A DNA stretch of 64,000 nucleotides, from assembly GCF_016808335.1 (NCBI RefSeq), contig NC_053143.1, forward strand, positions 4,807,398 to 4,871,397, given 5' to 3'. Made by a program: the position numbers and the translations under genes. This document shows positions 43,800 to 54,482 of the stretch, in pieces. This DNA comes from Panicum virgatum. Its lineage: Eukaryota; Streptophyta; Magnoliopsida; Poales; Poaceae. Below the pieces are notes generated by a model. It saw nothing but the letters and a program-made list of their open reading frames with translations. It did no database searches and had not been told where the DNA came from. Position 1 is the stretch's first letter, and each line of letters begins with the position of its first letter.

Positions 43800-44818
43800 T
43801 CGGGAGGGTGGATACAACTCTATTCACAAAAATCATCAATGAAGAGCTATTTGTATGTCAAATTTATGTTGATGGTATCATTTTTGGTTCAACTAACCCC
43901 ACTCTTTGCAAAGATTTTGGAGAAATAATGGCTAGGGAATTTGAGATGTCCATGATTGGTGAGCTCAATTTCTTCCTTGGGTTTCAAATCAAGCAATTGA
44001 AGGAAGGGACTTTCATCCATCAAGAAAAGTATACAAAGGATATTCTCAAGAAATTCAAGATGGATGATTGCAAGCCGATCAAGACTCCAATGCCAACTAA
44101 TGGACATCTTGACTTGGATGAGGGAGGTAAATCGGTTGACCAAACTCTCTATCGTTCTATGATTGGGTCACTTCTTTACCTAACCGCATCTAGGCCCGAT
44201 ATCATGTTTAGCGTATGCATGTGTGCCCGCTTTCAAGCTAATCCTAAGGAATCACACATTAGTGCCGTTAAGAGGATCCTTAGATATCTCAAGCATACGC
44301 CTAGCATAGGCTTGTGGTACCCCAAAGGCGATAGTTTTACACTCTTGGGATACTCGGATTCGGACTTTGCCGGATGTCGTGTGGATCGCAAGAGTACATC
44401 GGGTGGGTGCCACTTGCTAGGGCGTTCCTTAGTCTCTTGGTCGTCAAAGAAACAAAATTCCGTGGCCTTGTCAACCGCGCAGGCGGAATATATTGCCGCC
44501 GGGGCTTGTTGTGCTCAAATCCTCTACATGAAGCAAAGCCTCTTGGACTATGGTGTAGTATTAGATAGGATCCCGCTCCTTTGTGATAACGAGAGTGCCC
44601 TTAAAATTGCTAATAACCCGGTTCAACACTCTCGCACCAAGCACATAGATATTCGCCATCACTTTCTAAGAGATCATGTGGCAAGGAATGATATACTACT
44701 TTGTGGTGTTCGTTCCGAAGATCAATTGGCGGATATCTTCACTAAACCTCTAGATGAAAGCACCTTTTGTAGGTTGCGAAGTGAGCTTAATGTTTTAGAT
44801 GCTTCTAACATCATATAA
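43800..44818 (+). pseudogene. Sire-2 RT C-terminus and RNase H
   Basis: Resumes pol after LINE-B: GRVDTTLFTK, then the RT active-site box reads YVDG (43865-43876) where copia elements, including Sire-1 here, have YVDD. One of the two catalytic aspartates is thus Gly. Downstream YRSMIGSLLYLTASRPDI, DSDFAGCRVDRKSTSGGC, STAQAEYIAA and RTKHIDIRHHFLRD are intact, stop at 44818. Confidence 0.92.
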
Positions 44819-46487
44819 TTACCTTGTCATATAGATGCATTTCATATGTACATGTGCTAGGGGCTTGTCTAACCTTGTCAAGATAGTGATGAACTTGGGT
44901 CTTGCATGAGCCGGTGGTCTTGGTTTCGCTCATGGCATGAAGAATGGTTCATCATGAAGAAGCTTGCCAAGGGTTCAAACTTGACAAGATAGATTTAAAT
45001 TTTTGCAATGCATGTGCTTGCCATATAGAATGCATCCATATTTAATCTCTCGCTTTGCATTGGCATTGCATCACGTTAGTAGCATCGCAAGGGAGCAAAT
45101 CACTCTTCGAGAAAGATATTCATGCTAAATATGGTATATCATCTTCACAAGAGTGATAAGATCAATGTTGCGCTTTCATGCCTATTGAGCCACGTCCTAT
45201 CGAACTTAAAGTTTCAATCTCTAAGTTCATAGGCAAAGTGGCTCATACATTTGGTTTTTGTGGTTAAACCTCGCTTGGATCTTATTTTGCCTATGTTAAT
45301 ATAAAAGCTTGTGAGCACTTAGAATGAGTGTTTGAGGGGTGAGGTTGTCTCTCGAAAATGATCCAAATTGAGTGTTTATGGCTTTGGTTTTGCAAATTTG
45401 GATCAGAAGTAGAGTTTGTAGTTCAGCAGAAAATTTCCTTAACCACCGGTTAAACCGACGCCTGGTTTTTCTCCGCATCGGTTCAACCGGTGCTTAAAGT
45501 CTTCGTGGCTCGGTTTCTGTATCACCTCTGGAACAACCTCCGACCGTTACACCAATGACCACCGGTGCTTCCGATGGTTGGCGGATGAACCGACGCCTTA
45601 GCATCGGTTCAACCGGTGCTACTACGTGGAGTAAATGGCCCTTGCATAGCCTCTGGACCTTACTCCTGCCAACGCACCGACGCACGTCGGATGTTCTGGT
45701 GCCTCATTAGCGAATCTTCCGGTGCCCCTGTTGACCACGCTTTCAAATTCATTCAGATCCGGTCAACGTTGCTCCGATGGATACACCGACGCTATTTCTC
45801 TGCACCATCGGACCTTCCGGTGCTTAGGGTTTGCGGGCCCGCTCGTTCTGTTTCCGCTTAACTCTTCCGCGGGCCCCACGCGTCAGTTTCACACTGTCTT
45901 TCTTCCTCCTCGCGAAACCGCCGCCCCTGCACCCGCGCCCGTACGCCGCTCCGCCGCCGCCACTCCAGCACCGCCCCTCCGCTGCCGCACGCGCGCCGCT
46001 CCTGCTCCACCACGCCGCCGCGCCACGCAAGCGCCGCGCACGCGCCGCGACACCGCGCGCTGCCGCCTACCACGACCAGCGCCGCCGCTTCGCAGCATCT
46101 TCCCCACCTTCAAACGCGCGATCCTCTGCTCTTTTGCCCTACCCGCGCCGCCGCAAGGGCTCTGATTCATTCCCTTCACCCCTTGATCAGGCGCCCTCAA
46201 GGTGTTCGACGAATTGTCCCAAGGACAAATTTCGTCATTGTGTGACTCAGCTTCGTCTCTGATCTACAAGGGTACTTTCCTGACCATTCTATGCATATGA
46301 TGCACCCTCAATCTCACATCCTTTATACATATGCACTTATGCCCTTTTGCACCTCACATAACACTTTTCTCTCACACACTTACACTTGTCTAGATAAGAT
46401 CTCTATTAGTGTGTTCCTTCAGAGGTTATCCACTAGAATTCTTGTCATAGGCTCAAATCGAATCCTTGTTTTGCCTCTCTATGTCAG
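44819..46487 (+). other. Sire-2 spacer between pol and env-position ORF
   Basis: About 1.67 kb. Palindromic CACCGGTT-type words recur at 45442-45495 and 45556-45622, as in the LTRs. The 45840-46170 segment is very GC-rich without a supported product. The end has a pyrimidine stretch and CTATGTCAG immediately before the ATG at 46488, a plausible 3' splice site for a spliced subgenomic message. Confidence 0.6.
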
Positions 46488-48797
46488 ATGGCTGGTGACA
46501 AGAAGGGAAAGAGTAAGGTAGTTGTGCAGAAGAAGAAGAAGCGCACCCGTGAGGACCGCGAGCGAGAGCAAGCTGAGGCAGTTACTGATGCAGCCGATAG
46601 GCAGGGATCGCTCAGGATCAAGGATCCTCAGGTTCAGGGGGAGCCACAGCAGCAGTTACGTCGCTCAGGACGTACTCAGATAGCTCAGGCCACACCTGAG
46701 TCCCGCTCACGTCCACGGACTCGAGGTGGTGGCACTCAGAGGGGAGCAGGTCATGCACAGCAGCAGCACACCGACAGTCAGACTCAGACAGGAGGTCAGG
46801 ACAGTGGTGAGGAGCTGCCCGAGGTTGAGCTTTTCGATCTCAGGGGTATTCCAGGACATAGGGTCAAGAGACTGCGTTATGTGACCCCGGAGCAGTGGTT
46901 TCCCGAGCAAAGGGATCTTGGAGTTGATCGTCGCTTTTACACTCTGCTTCAGGAGTCCTTTTACCATACCTACTGCCAGTTGGACATCAAGATCAGTGAG
47001 CACAAGATGCTCCACTGGGTAGCTATGCGTGTAGCAGCAGGTGGGACTCCAGTGCTTCCTCTCTTCGAGAGATATGTTGGATTGCCTGCTCTACTCAGTG
47101 AGAGGTCCAGATACATTCGAGAGTGGGTTCGAGTTTTCTACGCCACTCTGTTTATTGAGGAGGACCGGCAGTTTATAGACTTCATGTTCCAGGAGAGGCA
47201 CTATCGTTTGACCCGAGCACGACTGGCTACCTTTCTTGGAGTTCAGATTGCCGAGGAGCCACACTTCATACACTATCAGGCTTATGGCAGCACGGTACCT
47301 CCTCGACGTCCTCATGAGTCTCACGTTCCATCTGACGAGGAGATCAGTGTTCTCTTTCAGCAGCCCTTCCTGCCTGGCACACCGAGGACTCCGGACAGGC
47401 TGACTCCCATGGCGCACTCTGTCCACCTAGCTCTTAGGAAGAGTCTGTTGTTCCGGATTGGATACAACGAGGGGATTACAGCTCTGCAGCAGTGGCTCTT
47501 ACTATATATCATGACAGGTCGTGACTTTGATCTTGTCGACTTCTTTATCTGCGAGCTAGAGGATGTGATTTTGGATGGGATGACAGTTCACCGTCGCCAT
47601 CCGTTTGCTCATTGGATCTGCTGGATTCTTGCTCAGCTCAGTCAGAATGAGCATATGGATGAGCTGGAGCACTCGAGGACACTCTTCAGTTTTTACTCAC
47701 CTGCTACTCCTCGAGATGGTCGTCGTGGCTCGAGAGGCCAGCGCCGAGCACAGCGGGTTCTGGATGAGCGGTTCTTGGCTGAGGGCAGAGTTGCAGACGA
47801 TCCAATAGCAGCCGAGGACGCTTCACTAGCAGCAGCAGAGGCCCAGCTCCCACACTACCTGATCACAGACTCGGAGGACTCGGAGGATGACGAGGATTTT
47901 ATTCCCACAGTTACTGTTCCTCGAGGTGCTAATGACGATGAGGCAGGATCCTCCGGTGCAGCACGAGCCCCTGCTCCTCCAGTCTCCACTGCTCAGGTCA
48001 CTCAGCCCGATGCACTTGCTGCCATTCTTACTCGGCTATCAGATCAGCAGGACAGATTTGCTGCAGCTCAGCTGAGCATGCAGGCCGAGCAGGCTCGTCA
48101 GCAGGAGGCCCAGACACTTGTTCTTGAGGGCATTCGGCAGCAGCAGGAGGCCATGAGGCTACAGCTACAGCAGCAGTCCCAGATACAGCAGCAGATGTTC
48201 ACATTCTTCTCGGGATGCTTTGGTCAGCTGTATCGTCACACTGGACTGCCTGAGCCTCAGCTCCCTACACCCCAGCAGCTCCAGTTCGACCCTACTGCTC
48301 CCGCTCCTCCTGTTGGCGGATTTGTGCAGACACCCTTGTCATCTTTCCCGATGTCACCACTTCTTCAGACCGGGTTGTTTGCCAGTCCTGTTCCTACTGC
48401 TGCTCCGGTTCCTGCTCCTCAGCCTAGTGTTCGGACTGCCGAGCAGCGTGCAGAGTTTCATAGACAGCAGCAGATCCTACACCAGCTCCAGCACCCCTCG
48501 GCTCAGTCACTCACGTTCGAGTCACCTTCACAGCCTGAGGTGCTCAGTCCGTCCGTCGCGCCCCCCACTCAGCCAGACCTGACTCCCGTCACGTCTGCTC
48601 CTCCGACGGACTCCACGGTCGTCGCCACGCCAGCTTCTACCGCTACTCCAGCTACTTCTGCTGCTCCGACGACTCCGGTCGAGCAGAAGTCTTCTTCGGT
48701 CGACGACGACTGGACGGACGATGACGCCGACGACTCCGCCGCTCAGTTTTCCACCGGACCCAGCAGGAAGACCCCGCCTTCTCCAGCTCAGGATTAG
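46488..48797 (+). CDS. Env-position ORF of Sire-2 (plant transposon protein domain), 769 aa
   Basis: A complete ATG-to-TAG frame between pol and the 3' LTR, where some Sireviruses carry an env-like gene. A basic N-terminus (KKGKSKVVVQKKKKR) leads to a globular region of about 230 residues (about 140-370) containing IREWVRVFYATLF, similar in style to the putative plant transposon/Athila ORF1-like domain. Then come an acidic stretch, a Gln-rich probable coiled coil (about 505-580), and a Pro/Ser/Thr-rich tail. I see neither a signal peptide nor a transmembrane segment, so a membrane envelope role is not supported by sequence. It is the only undamaged long frame in the element. Confidence 0.8.
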   Translation: MAGDKKGKSKVVVQKKKKRTREDREREQAEAVTDAADRQGSLRIKDPQVQGEPQQQLRRSGRTQIAQATPESRSRPRTRGGGTQRGAGHAQQQHTDSQTQTGGQDSGEELPEVELFDLRGIPGHRVKRLRYVTPEQWFPEQRDLGVDRRFYTLLQESFYHTYCQLDIKISEHKMLHWVAMRVAAGGTPVLPLFERYVGLPALLSERSRYIREWVRVFYATLFIEEDRQFIDFMFQERHYRLTRARLATFLGVQIAEEPHFIHYQAYGSTVPPRRPHESHVPSDEEISVLFQQPFLPGTPRTPDRLTPMAHSVHLALRKSLLFRIGYNEGITALQQWLLLYIMTGRDFDLVDFFICELEDVILDGMTVHRRHPFAHWICWILAQLSQNEHMDELEHSRTLFSFYSPATPRDGRRGSRGQRRAQRVLDERFLAEGRVADDPIAAEDASLAAAEAQLPHYLITDSEDSEDDEDFIPTVTVPRGANDDEAGSSGAARAPAPPVSTAQVTQPDALAAILTRLSDQQDRFAAAQLSMQAEQARQQEAQTLVLEGIRQQQEAMRLQLQQQSQIQQQMFTFFSGCFGQLYRHTGLPEPQLPTPQQLQFDPTAPAPPVGGFVQTPLSSFPMSPLLQTGLFASPVPTAAPVPAPQPSVRTAEQRAEFHRQQQILHQLQHPSAQSLTFESPSQPEVLSPSVAPPTQPDLTPVTSAPPTDSTVVATPASTATPATSAAPTTPVEQKSSSVDDDWTDDDADDSAAQFSTGPSRKTPPSPAQD

Positions 48798-48821
48798 ATC
48801 GCCTTTCTTTTTGGTGCTTTG

Positions 48822-48865
48822 TTGCCAAAGGGGGAGATAGATAGGGGGAGTAGAGATAGGGGGAG
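48822..48865 (+). promoter_or_regulatory. Additional polypurine-like tracts of Sire-2
   Basis: Three AGGGGGAG-type runs (near 48828, 48843 and 48859) after the env-position ORF. Multiple polypurine tracts upstream of the 3' LTR are typical of Sireviruses. Confidence 0.8.
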
Positions 48866-49048
48866 CTTGGTGGTTTGTGGCGTGATTGGATCTTCATGGA
48901 CTTTGTGTATGGACATGTTTTTTGGATATTGTGTTTGCTCTGTGTTGACATGTCTCTACATGTGCTTTATTTCAAGTAATGCATGCTTGTTTATCGCTTT
49001 CAATTTCATATCTTGTGTATCTCTACTTTGTGTTGTCATCAATCACCA

Positions 49049-49061
49049 AAAAGGGGGAGTT
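49049..49061 (+). promoter_or_regulatory. Sire-2 polypurine tract
   Basis: AAAAGGGGGAGTT directly before the 3' LTR, the expected plus-strand primer. Confidence 0.9.
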
Positions 49062-50783
49062 TGAAGTGCATCTAGGCCGATAGATGTAAATGGTAAGTTT
49101 CGGTGATTAATGACAACCATATGCGACTAACGTGTGTTTTGAAGGAAAAATTATTGTCTAATTTTGTCTCATATGAAATGTGAAAAGAGACCCCTCAATT
49201 CAGAACAATCATGCGTGCCAAGAACTCAATCTCAAAGATTAAGGACCTTTCTAGTCTCAAGTGTCACAAGGAGATGAAGGACACTTGATTTAGATAGTGT
49301 TTATAGTTTTAGTTCTTGACCGTACTATTAAGAGGGGTTCATGAGTTAGTAGCTTGATCAAAATTGAGTTGGCATTAGAAATCTTGCACACTCGCTCAAA
49401 AACAGCTCAAGATAGTCAGTAGAAGTTAACACAACACTTGGAAGAAGAAACAATCGAAGTTACTTTGAAATCCAAGTCAATCCAGCTGAAAACCAGAAAA
49501 AACAGCAGCACCGGTTGAACCGGTGCCCTAGCGTCGGAGCATCCGATGCTTGGCGGAAGGACCGATGCCCTATCGGTCTATCTTCTCTGGATGAAGGCAT
49601 AAATCAAGTCTAGCACCGGTTGAACCGATGGTCAGAAAAGTAAGCACCAGTGCAATGGAAGTTCTTTGTTTCAGAGAGCATGTTTTGGTGGACTTCAACT
49701 TCTCTTCAGCACCGGTTGAACCGACGCTTCGGAATCAAAGCACCGGTGCATTGAACGTCCTATGTTCCAGAGAGTTTGTTTGAATTGATCAGTGAACCTC
49801 TTCAGCACCGGTTGAACCGATGCCCCTACGGAGCATGCACCGGTGCATTAAAGCAAGCCTGGACACTGTGTCAGAACTCCAACGGCTACAATTTGTACAC
49901 AGAGAGACCGGTTGAACCGACGCCTCAAAACAGACACCCATCGGTTCTTCCGGTGCTCACGGTTTTTTGCAGTGGACCTCCAACGGCTATGTAACTTCTT
50001 CCACTCTATATAAGGGCACCCCATGGCTCATTTCATTTGCCTTTGACACCCTGAATACTTGAGGCCACCCTTGAGAAGAAGAGAAAGTGCTTTGAGCAAA
50101 CAACAGAAGATCTAGCATTTTGTTTGTGCTTCAACCTTGAAGAATCCATCCTTTGCAAGTGTAGCAAGTGTGCTTGAGCTAGGGCCAACTGAGTGTAGGT
50201 CAAGTGAAGGCTTAGGAGCATGTTACTCTTGGTGTTTGACGGCACCTAGCCGGTCTTGGTGATCGGGAGGTTCTTGGTGAGCTCTTGGAGTTTGTGGGAG
50301 CCCCAAGACGAGAAGTTTGTACACGGTGTGAAGCTCGCCGTTCCGGAGATGGAGAAGGAGCATTCTTAGTGATCACTTGCTTCTTGGTGGAGCAAGGGAG
50401 CTATACCCTTGTGTGGGTGCTCCAACGTGGATTAGGGGGAGCGTCAACTCCTCGATACCACGGGAAAAAATCTGGTTGTCTCGTGTCCTTTACTTTTACT
50501 TCAAGCATTTAATTCCTTCTGTTGCTTTTCTTGCTTGTAGTTTGACTAGGACAACTTGCTTGTTAGCGTGAGCTCTTACTTAGGATTTGATCTTGCTAGT
50601 GTGCATCCTTCTAGGCAAAATGATTATGATAGTGTGTTTACCTACCTAAGGACCCTCTGCTAGTATGCTCTAGTGACTAGGTTTCGAATTTATAGATTGG
50701 GCAATACTAGTCTAGGTTAAGGACTAGTTAGAAATTCGAAAAAGTCCCAATTCAACCCCCCTTCTTGGGCCACGATCCTTTCA
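49062..50783 (+). repeat. Sire-2 3' LTR
   Basis: 1722 bp, partner of 37538-39262. TATATAAG at 50007-50014; the same palindromic motif array at about 49507-49955. Confidence 0.94.
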
Positions 50784-50788
50784 CTCCG

Positions 50789-51240
50789 AGGTCTTGTAGT
50801 GCCTTCCCATACCTTCTTCCATGCCTGCCTTCCCATAACATGGCTGGTGAGTTACCGAGCTCACCACCGCAACTTGGAGCAGCGCCGCCGGCCGGATTTG
50901 CAGAAAACCATTCTCCAGTCAGCTCGCTGCCAATCCGCCCGGAGGCATGCAATCCTGTAGGAGCAAGGTTCAGACTGCCAGCTACTGCTTTGATGCATCC
51001 TCAAACAGTGGAGCTGCAGCAACATGCCCACATTTTCACTGCAACATGCCGGACGGCTGCAGCCAGCTGGAGACTTCAGGAGTGATATGGTGGTTTGAGG
51101 AAGTCGTTCGTCAGGGGAGGTGGTACAACAAGTGAGATACAGTGCACGCAGCAACAACTGCAAGAAATCATAGAGCAGAGGGAGGGCAAGGGAGGGCCAA
51201 GAAGCACGGAAGATAACTAAACGGGAGCAAAACGTTAGAA
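50789..51240. other. Interior of the inverted-repeat element, right of Sire-2
   Basis: A GC-rich, exon-like stretch (for example 50850-51130) between Sire-2 and the right inverted arm. Together with 37371-37532 it is what the inverted-repeat element contained before Sire-2 entered. It may be a captured gene fragment; no domain recognised. Confidence 0.45.
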
Positions 51241-51346
51241 AGTTAACGGAAGTGGTATAGATCCATAACTTGTGATCTTTCCATGCTAGATACCAAACAA
51301 GTGATCTTTAGATGGTATGTTTCTAAACTTGACATCTTTTAATGGT
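51241..51346 (-). repeat. Long inverted repeat, right arm
   Basis: Reverse complement of 37262-37370 with a handful of differences. See the left arm. Confidence 0.8.
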
Positions 51347-52113
51347 GTTTGATGTATTTTTGTCATGATATATTCAAATGTCAAGGGTTAAGCTCAAGTG
51401 TTTTACCAAGAAACAAGAAGAGAAAAACAGCAATATAACAAGAGACAAGCTAGCAAGCTCGTGGGCTTCATATACGTGTGCATGGTGGCAAGCATATACA
51501 GCAAACCACGCGTGCTTGTTTCCCTCAACTGGCGGCGAGTACACATTCAAGGTCTGTGCGATACGTATTGCCATCTCGAGCTGCTGCTGGCCCCACGTGA
51601 CAGCCAGCGTGGCCTAGAAGATTCTAGAAGCGTCAAGACCTCCTGAACTCTCGCTCTCGCTCTGTGGCAACGACTCGGCGTATCGACCTGTAACAAAATG
51701 AGAGAAGCTTGCGTACTCGCCGGCCGGGACAGGATACGCATGCACGCGCTAGTTAGCTTCTTAGCTTTCTCACGCACGTGTGCTAGGAGCTTCCTTGATC
51801 ATGAGGCCCGCCATGCAGCGAGTCCGGATAACTGGGATACTTATCTTGCTCGTTTAAAACTGCAACCGTGCATCGCTCCGCTTTGCATGTCAAGCAGATA
51901 AGGCCCACGGATTTCTCTCAACTAACTAGAAGCGGCGGCGGGTGGAGAACCTAGCAAGCGTGTGACCCTAGCCCCTGCCTATATAAAGGCCTGTGCCGTA
52001 CAACACAGGGGGGGGGGGGGGGGGCGGCTTCTTTTCCTGGACGGGAGCAGCGGGCGGCTGAAGGAGCCAGGGGCGAGGCGCGCCCCCAGCCCATCTCCAT
52101 CGGAGATGAAGAC
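51347..52113 (+). other. Unannotated flank with a promoter-like 3' end
   Basis: No supported gene. Near the right end TATATAAAGG (51980-51989) is followed by a 17-G run (52008-52024) and a GC-rich, leader-like stretch that runs straight into the duplicated GRAS segment at 52114. Confidence 0.5.
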
Positions 52114-53252
52114 GATTTGGAAGGGTTTATGTCCAGGGACCTTAGTGCCTGTAATATTGCTCAGGCCAGGATGCTGGTTGGGTTGTTCAATAGGAGCTTT
52201 GGGGTCACGCATGAGAAGGGCAGGCTTCAGTTGTGCTGGAAGTCAAGGCCTTTAATCTCTGTGTCTGTTTTGACTCCTGTGTGAAAGGAAATGAGGATGT
52301 GATGGTTTTAAGGGCTAAATTTTCTTGTAAGAGTTTGCACTGGGGATTTTTTGTTGGAAGATATCTTGTAGAATGCAATTAAAATGCTAGTATTCTGCTG
52401 GAAGTTTAGGGCTCTCTAGACCCTGATCTGTGATTGCATAATCTTTTTAGGTTCTTGCAGTGCAACTTTTACACATGACAAGTGGCAGTATATTTTATCC
52501 TTCTCTAAGAGGGCGTTTCTTCTGAATTTTCTCAGGTAGGTGCCACTCCTGCATTTCAGTTTCAGCTTCTTATGGTATCAGGCTACTGTTGATGTTGATG
52601 TGCTCTTACCTTTTGCTTTCCAGTGTTTCAAATCACAGGCCATACCGCCACTTAGCGACGTCCTTCTCCACTCCAAAAGCTGTAGTAGGCAGCTATGGGG
52701 CGGAAGGAAATCCAACAGTGGTGCCGCCTCGCCAGCCGCGCCTTCGCGCGCGCCTGCTCCGCCGCAAGGCGCTGCCCCGGCCCTCGGGTCACCTCTCTGC
52801 ATGCGCAGGGCTCGACGACTCCTCCCTCACCGCCGTGCGGCTGGCCGTGCAAAACTTTCAGAGTTTCGACATTATGATGAGTTGATGACTGTCCATGTTA
52901 AAACTTGTATCTGTAACTGGCATCTTCAGGCTTCAGAACAGAGAAAGAAGATGATCATCAGTAACTGGAAAGTGCCGATGGTTGTTAACACTTGTCCTGC
53001 AATGTTATGTGTAAACTTTCAGAGTCTCGACGCTATGATGACTGTCCATGCTGAATAATATCTGTGCTGGCATTTACGGGCCAAACTTTGTAGGAGCATC
53101 TACAGCTGAATTCGAAGTGTACCCAAACTTTGTAGGAGCATCTTCAGCTGAATTCAATGTGTACCCCCTTTGGGGGCCAGTTTCCTTCCAAAGCTCAGAG
53201 GTGAAAGTATGATCTTTCAGTAGCTTCAGAAGATCACCTGCGCCATTCTTTT
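52114..53252 (+). pseudogene. Duplicated GRAS 3' end (truncated copy) with new upstream sequence
   Basis: Same 1139 bp as 31628-32766 at about 99% identity. It contains the last 57 codons of the GRAS protein, its stop, 3' UTR and flank. The upstream GRAS domain is absent. An ATG at 52106, in the joined leader, reads out of the GRAS frame, and a longer frame (51962-52255) also reads the GRAS segment in the wrong frame, so a GRAS-like product is not expected. A chimeric transcript is possible given the upstream TATA. Confidence 0.85.
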
Positions 53253-53828
53253 CATTTTCATTCCCTAGCTTTGGAATCCCAAACGGATCATGGTTTGAGT
53301 CCCACTCCACCTCCGTTTCCTAGCTGGCCGATCTGCGGAGGAGGCATTTGCAAACAAGCAGGTGTCATACTACCAGTTGCAAAAGGGGCATCATCTGCAG
53401 TGTCGCATATCAGGGACACAGCCGAAACATTCCCTAGTTGAGCAATCCTTTTCTATGCTCAAGCGTTCAGAAAAGTCTGTGCGAAGGATGTTCATCTTTG
53501 GGCAAAGCTTGAGAATCACCTAGTTAACCAGCTATAAGCATGCTCAAGGCAGTGTTTAAGCTATAGGCAGCTATAGTGGAAGCTAATCCATTTAGCGGAC
53601 TTATAGAACGGAAGAGAAATTCAGGGTTTTTTAGATGAATAAATTCAGTAATTACTAGTACTCCTATTTGACTATTTGTAGGCAAATTTAGAAGGCCCAT
53701 TTGCAAACTCAGGGGCACACGCATGGGCCTCTAGCCCAACCCATCATCAGCAACACACACACACCATTAAAAAATATCTCTCTCCCGCTCCACGCAAGCA
53801 AGTCAACGCGACCATCTCTCTCCTCTCA
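53253..53828. other. AT-rich spacer
   Basis: No gene supported. Pyrimidine-rich at its end, leading to an acceptor-like TTTCTTCCTGCAG at about 53834-53846. Confidence 0.35.
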
Positions 53829-54482
53829 ATGCCTTTCTTCCTGCAGAAGGCGAAGGCGACGGCGACGGGGAGGACTCGGGAGGTTGCTAAGTTTGGGACG
53901 GCTCATCCTATCTGGATCAAGAGTTTGTCTGAAGAAGAGTACTGGTACTACTTCAAGGCTCTTGCTTTCGGAAGCATGGATCCTGATGAGCATCCGAGAC
54001 TTGCATCTCTGGGCATGCAGCTGGCTACTGAACTAAAAGGTTCATTCCTGGCTGCAAATATACTTGGTGAGATGTTAAGATCTAATCCTAATCCTCAGTT
54101 TTGGCATGCCATCTTGGCAAGTGTCAGAGCGCTGGTACAGGAACACCTGTTTTCCTTTGGTGTACACCCGGAAGACCTTCTCGAGAGGAATACTCCTGTT
54201 GATTTCCCGAGTGTGGCCTTTGTGGGAGCTCATCAGGGTCAGCGATGTCTGGTGTATGATCTTAGGGAGGCTGGCCCTGGACAAGATGAGCTGCCGTTAC
54301 CATCATCGCAAGAAGTACTAATGGGTGGCAAGGTTCCTGTGGAGGATAAGTTTGATGTCCTGGTATGGAAATCTCGCATCCTACCATACCGCAGCTACAT
54401 AGCTACTTTCGAGAAACAGAAGCCACCGTGCATGGTTGGCAAGAGAAATCGTCTGCTGGCACTGAGAGGAACATCAGCCTAA
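53829..54482 (+). pseudogene. Fragment of a grass NB-ARC-like (disease-resistance-related) protein
   Basis: A 217-codon frame with EEEYWYYFKALAFGSMDPDEHPRLASLGMQLATELKGSFL, then PQFWHAILASVRALVQEHLF and KFDVLVWKSRILPYRSYI. These resemble the C-terminal region of a grass-expanded family of NB-ARC-like proteins without typical LRRs. No P-loop, kinase-2 or GLPL motif is present, so the N-terminal two-thirds are missing. The real exon probably starts after the acceptor TTCCTGCAG (~53847), not at the nominal ATG. Likely a truncated copy; family assignment is from memory. Confidence 0.6.

Larger units (their letters stand above)
37538..50783 (+). mobile_element. Ty1/copia retrotransposon, Sirevirus type (Sire-2)
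   Basis: A 13,246-bp plus-strand element with the perfect target duplication CTCCG (37533-37537 and 50784-50788). Order: 5' LTR, primer-binding site, gag with CCHC knuckle, protease, integrase, RT interrupted by a LINE, RNase H, a long spacer, an env-position ORF, multiple polypurine tracts, 3' LTR. About 30 differences were counted by eye between the ~1.72-kb LTRs (~98% identity), so insertion is recent. One stop, one frameshift, the LINE insertion and an altered RT active site make pol defective. Confidence 0.95.

Noticed and set aside
46040..46190. Arg/Pro-rich ORFs before the env-position ORF
   Set aside because: GC-rich low-complexity DNA with several open frames and no consistent start or domain.
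46488..48797. A true retroviral-type envelope protein
   Set aside because: No signal peptide, membrane segment or cleavage site is visible; only the genomic position resembles env.
53470..53525. Helitron 3' end (small hairpin then CTAG before T) near the duplicated GRAS segment
   Set aside because: The stem is only about 5 bp, and no matching 5' TC end was found; not enough to explain the duplication.
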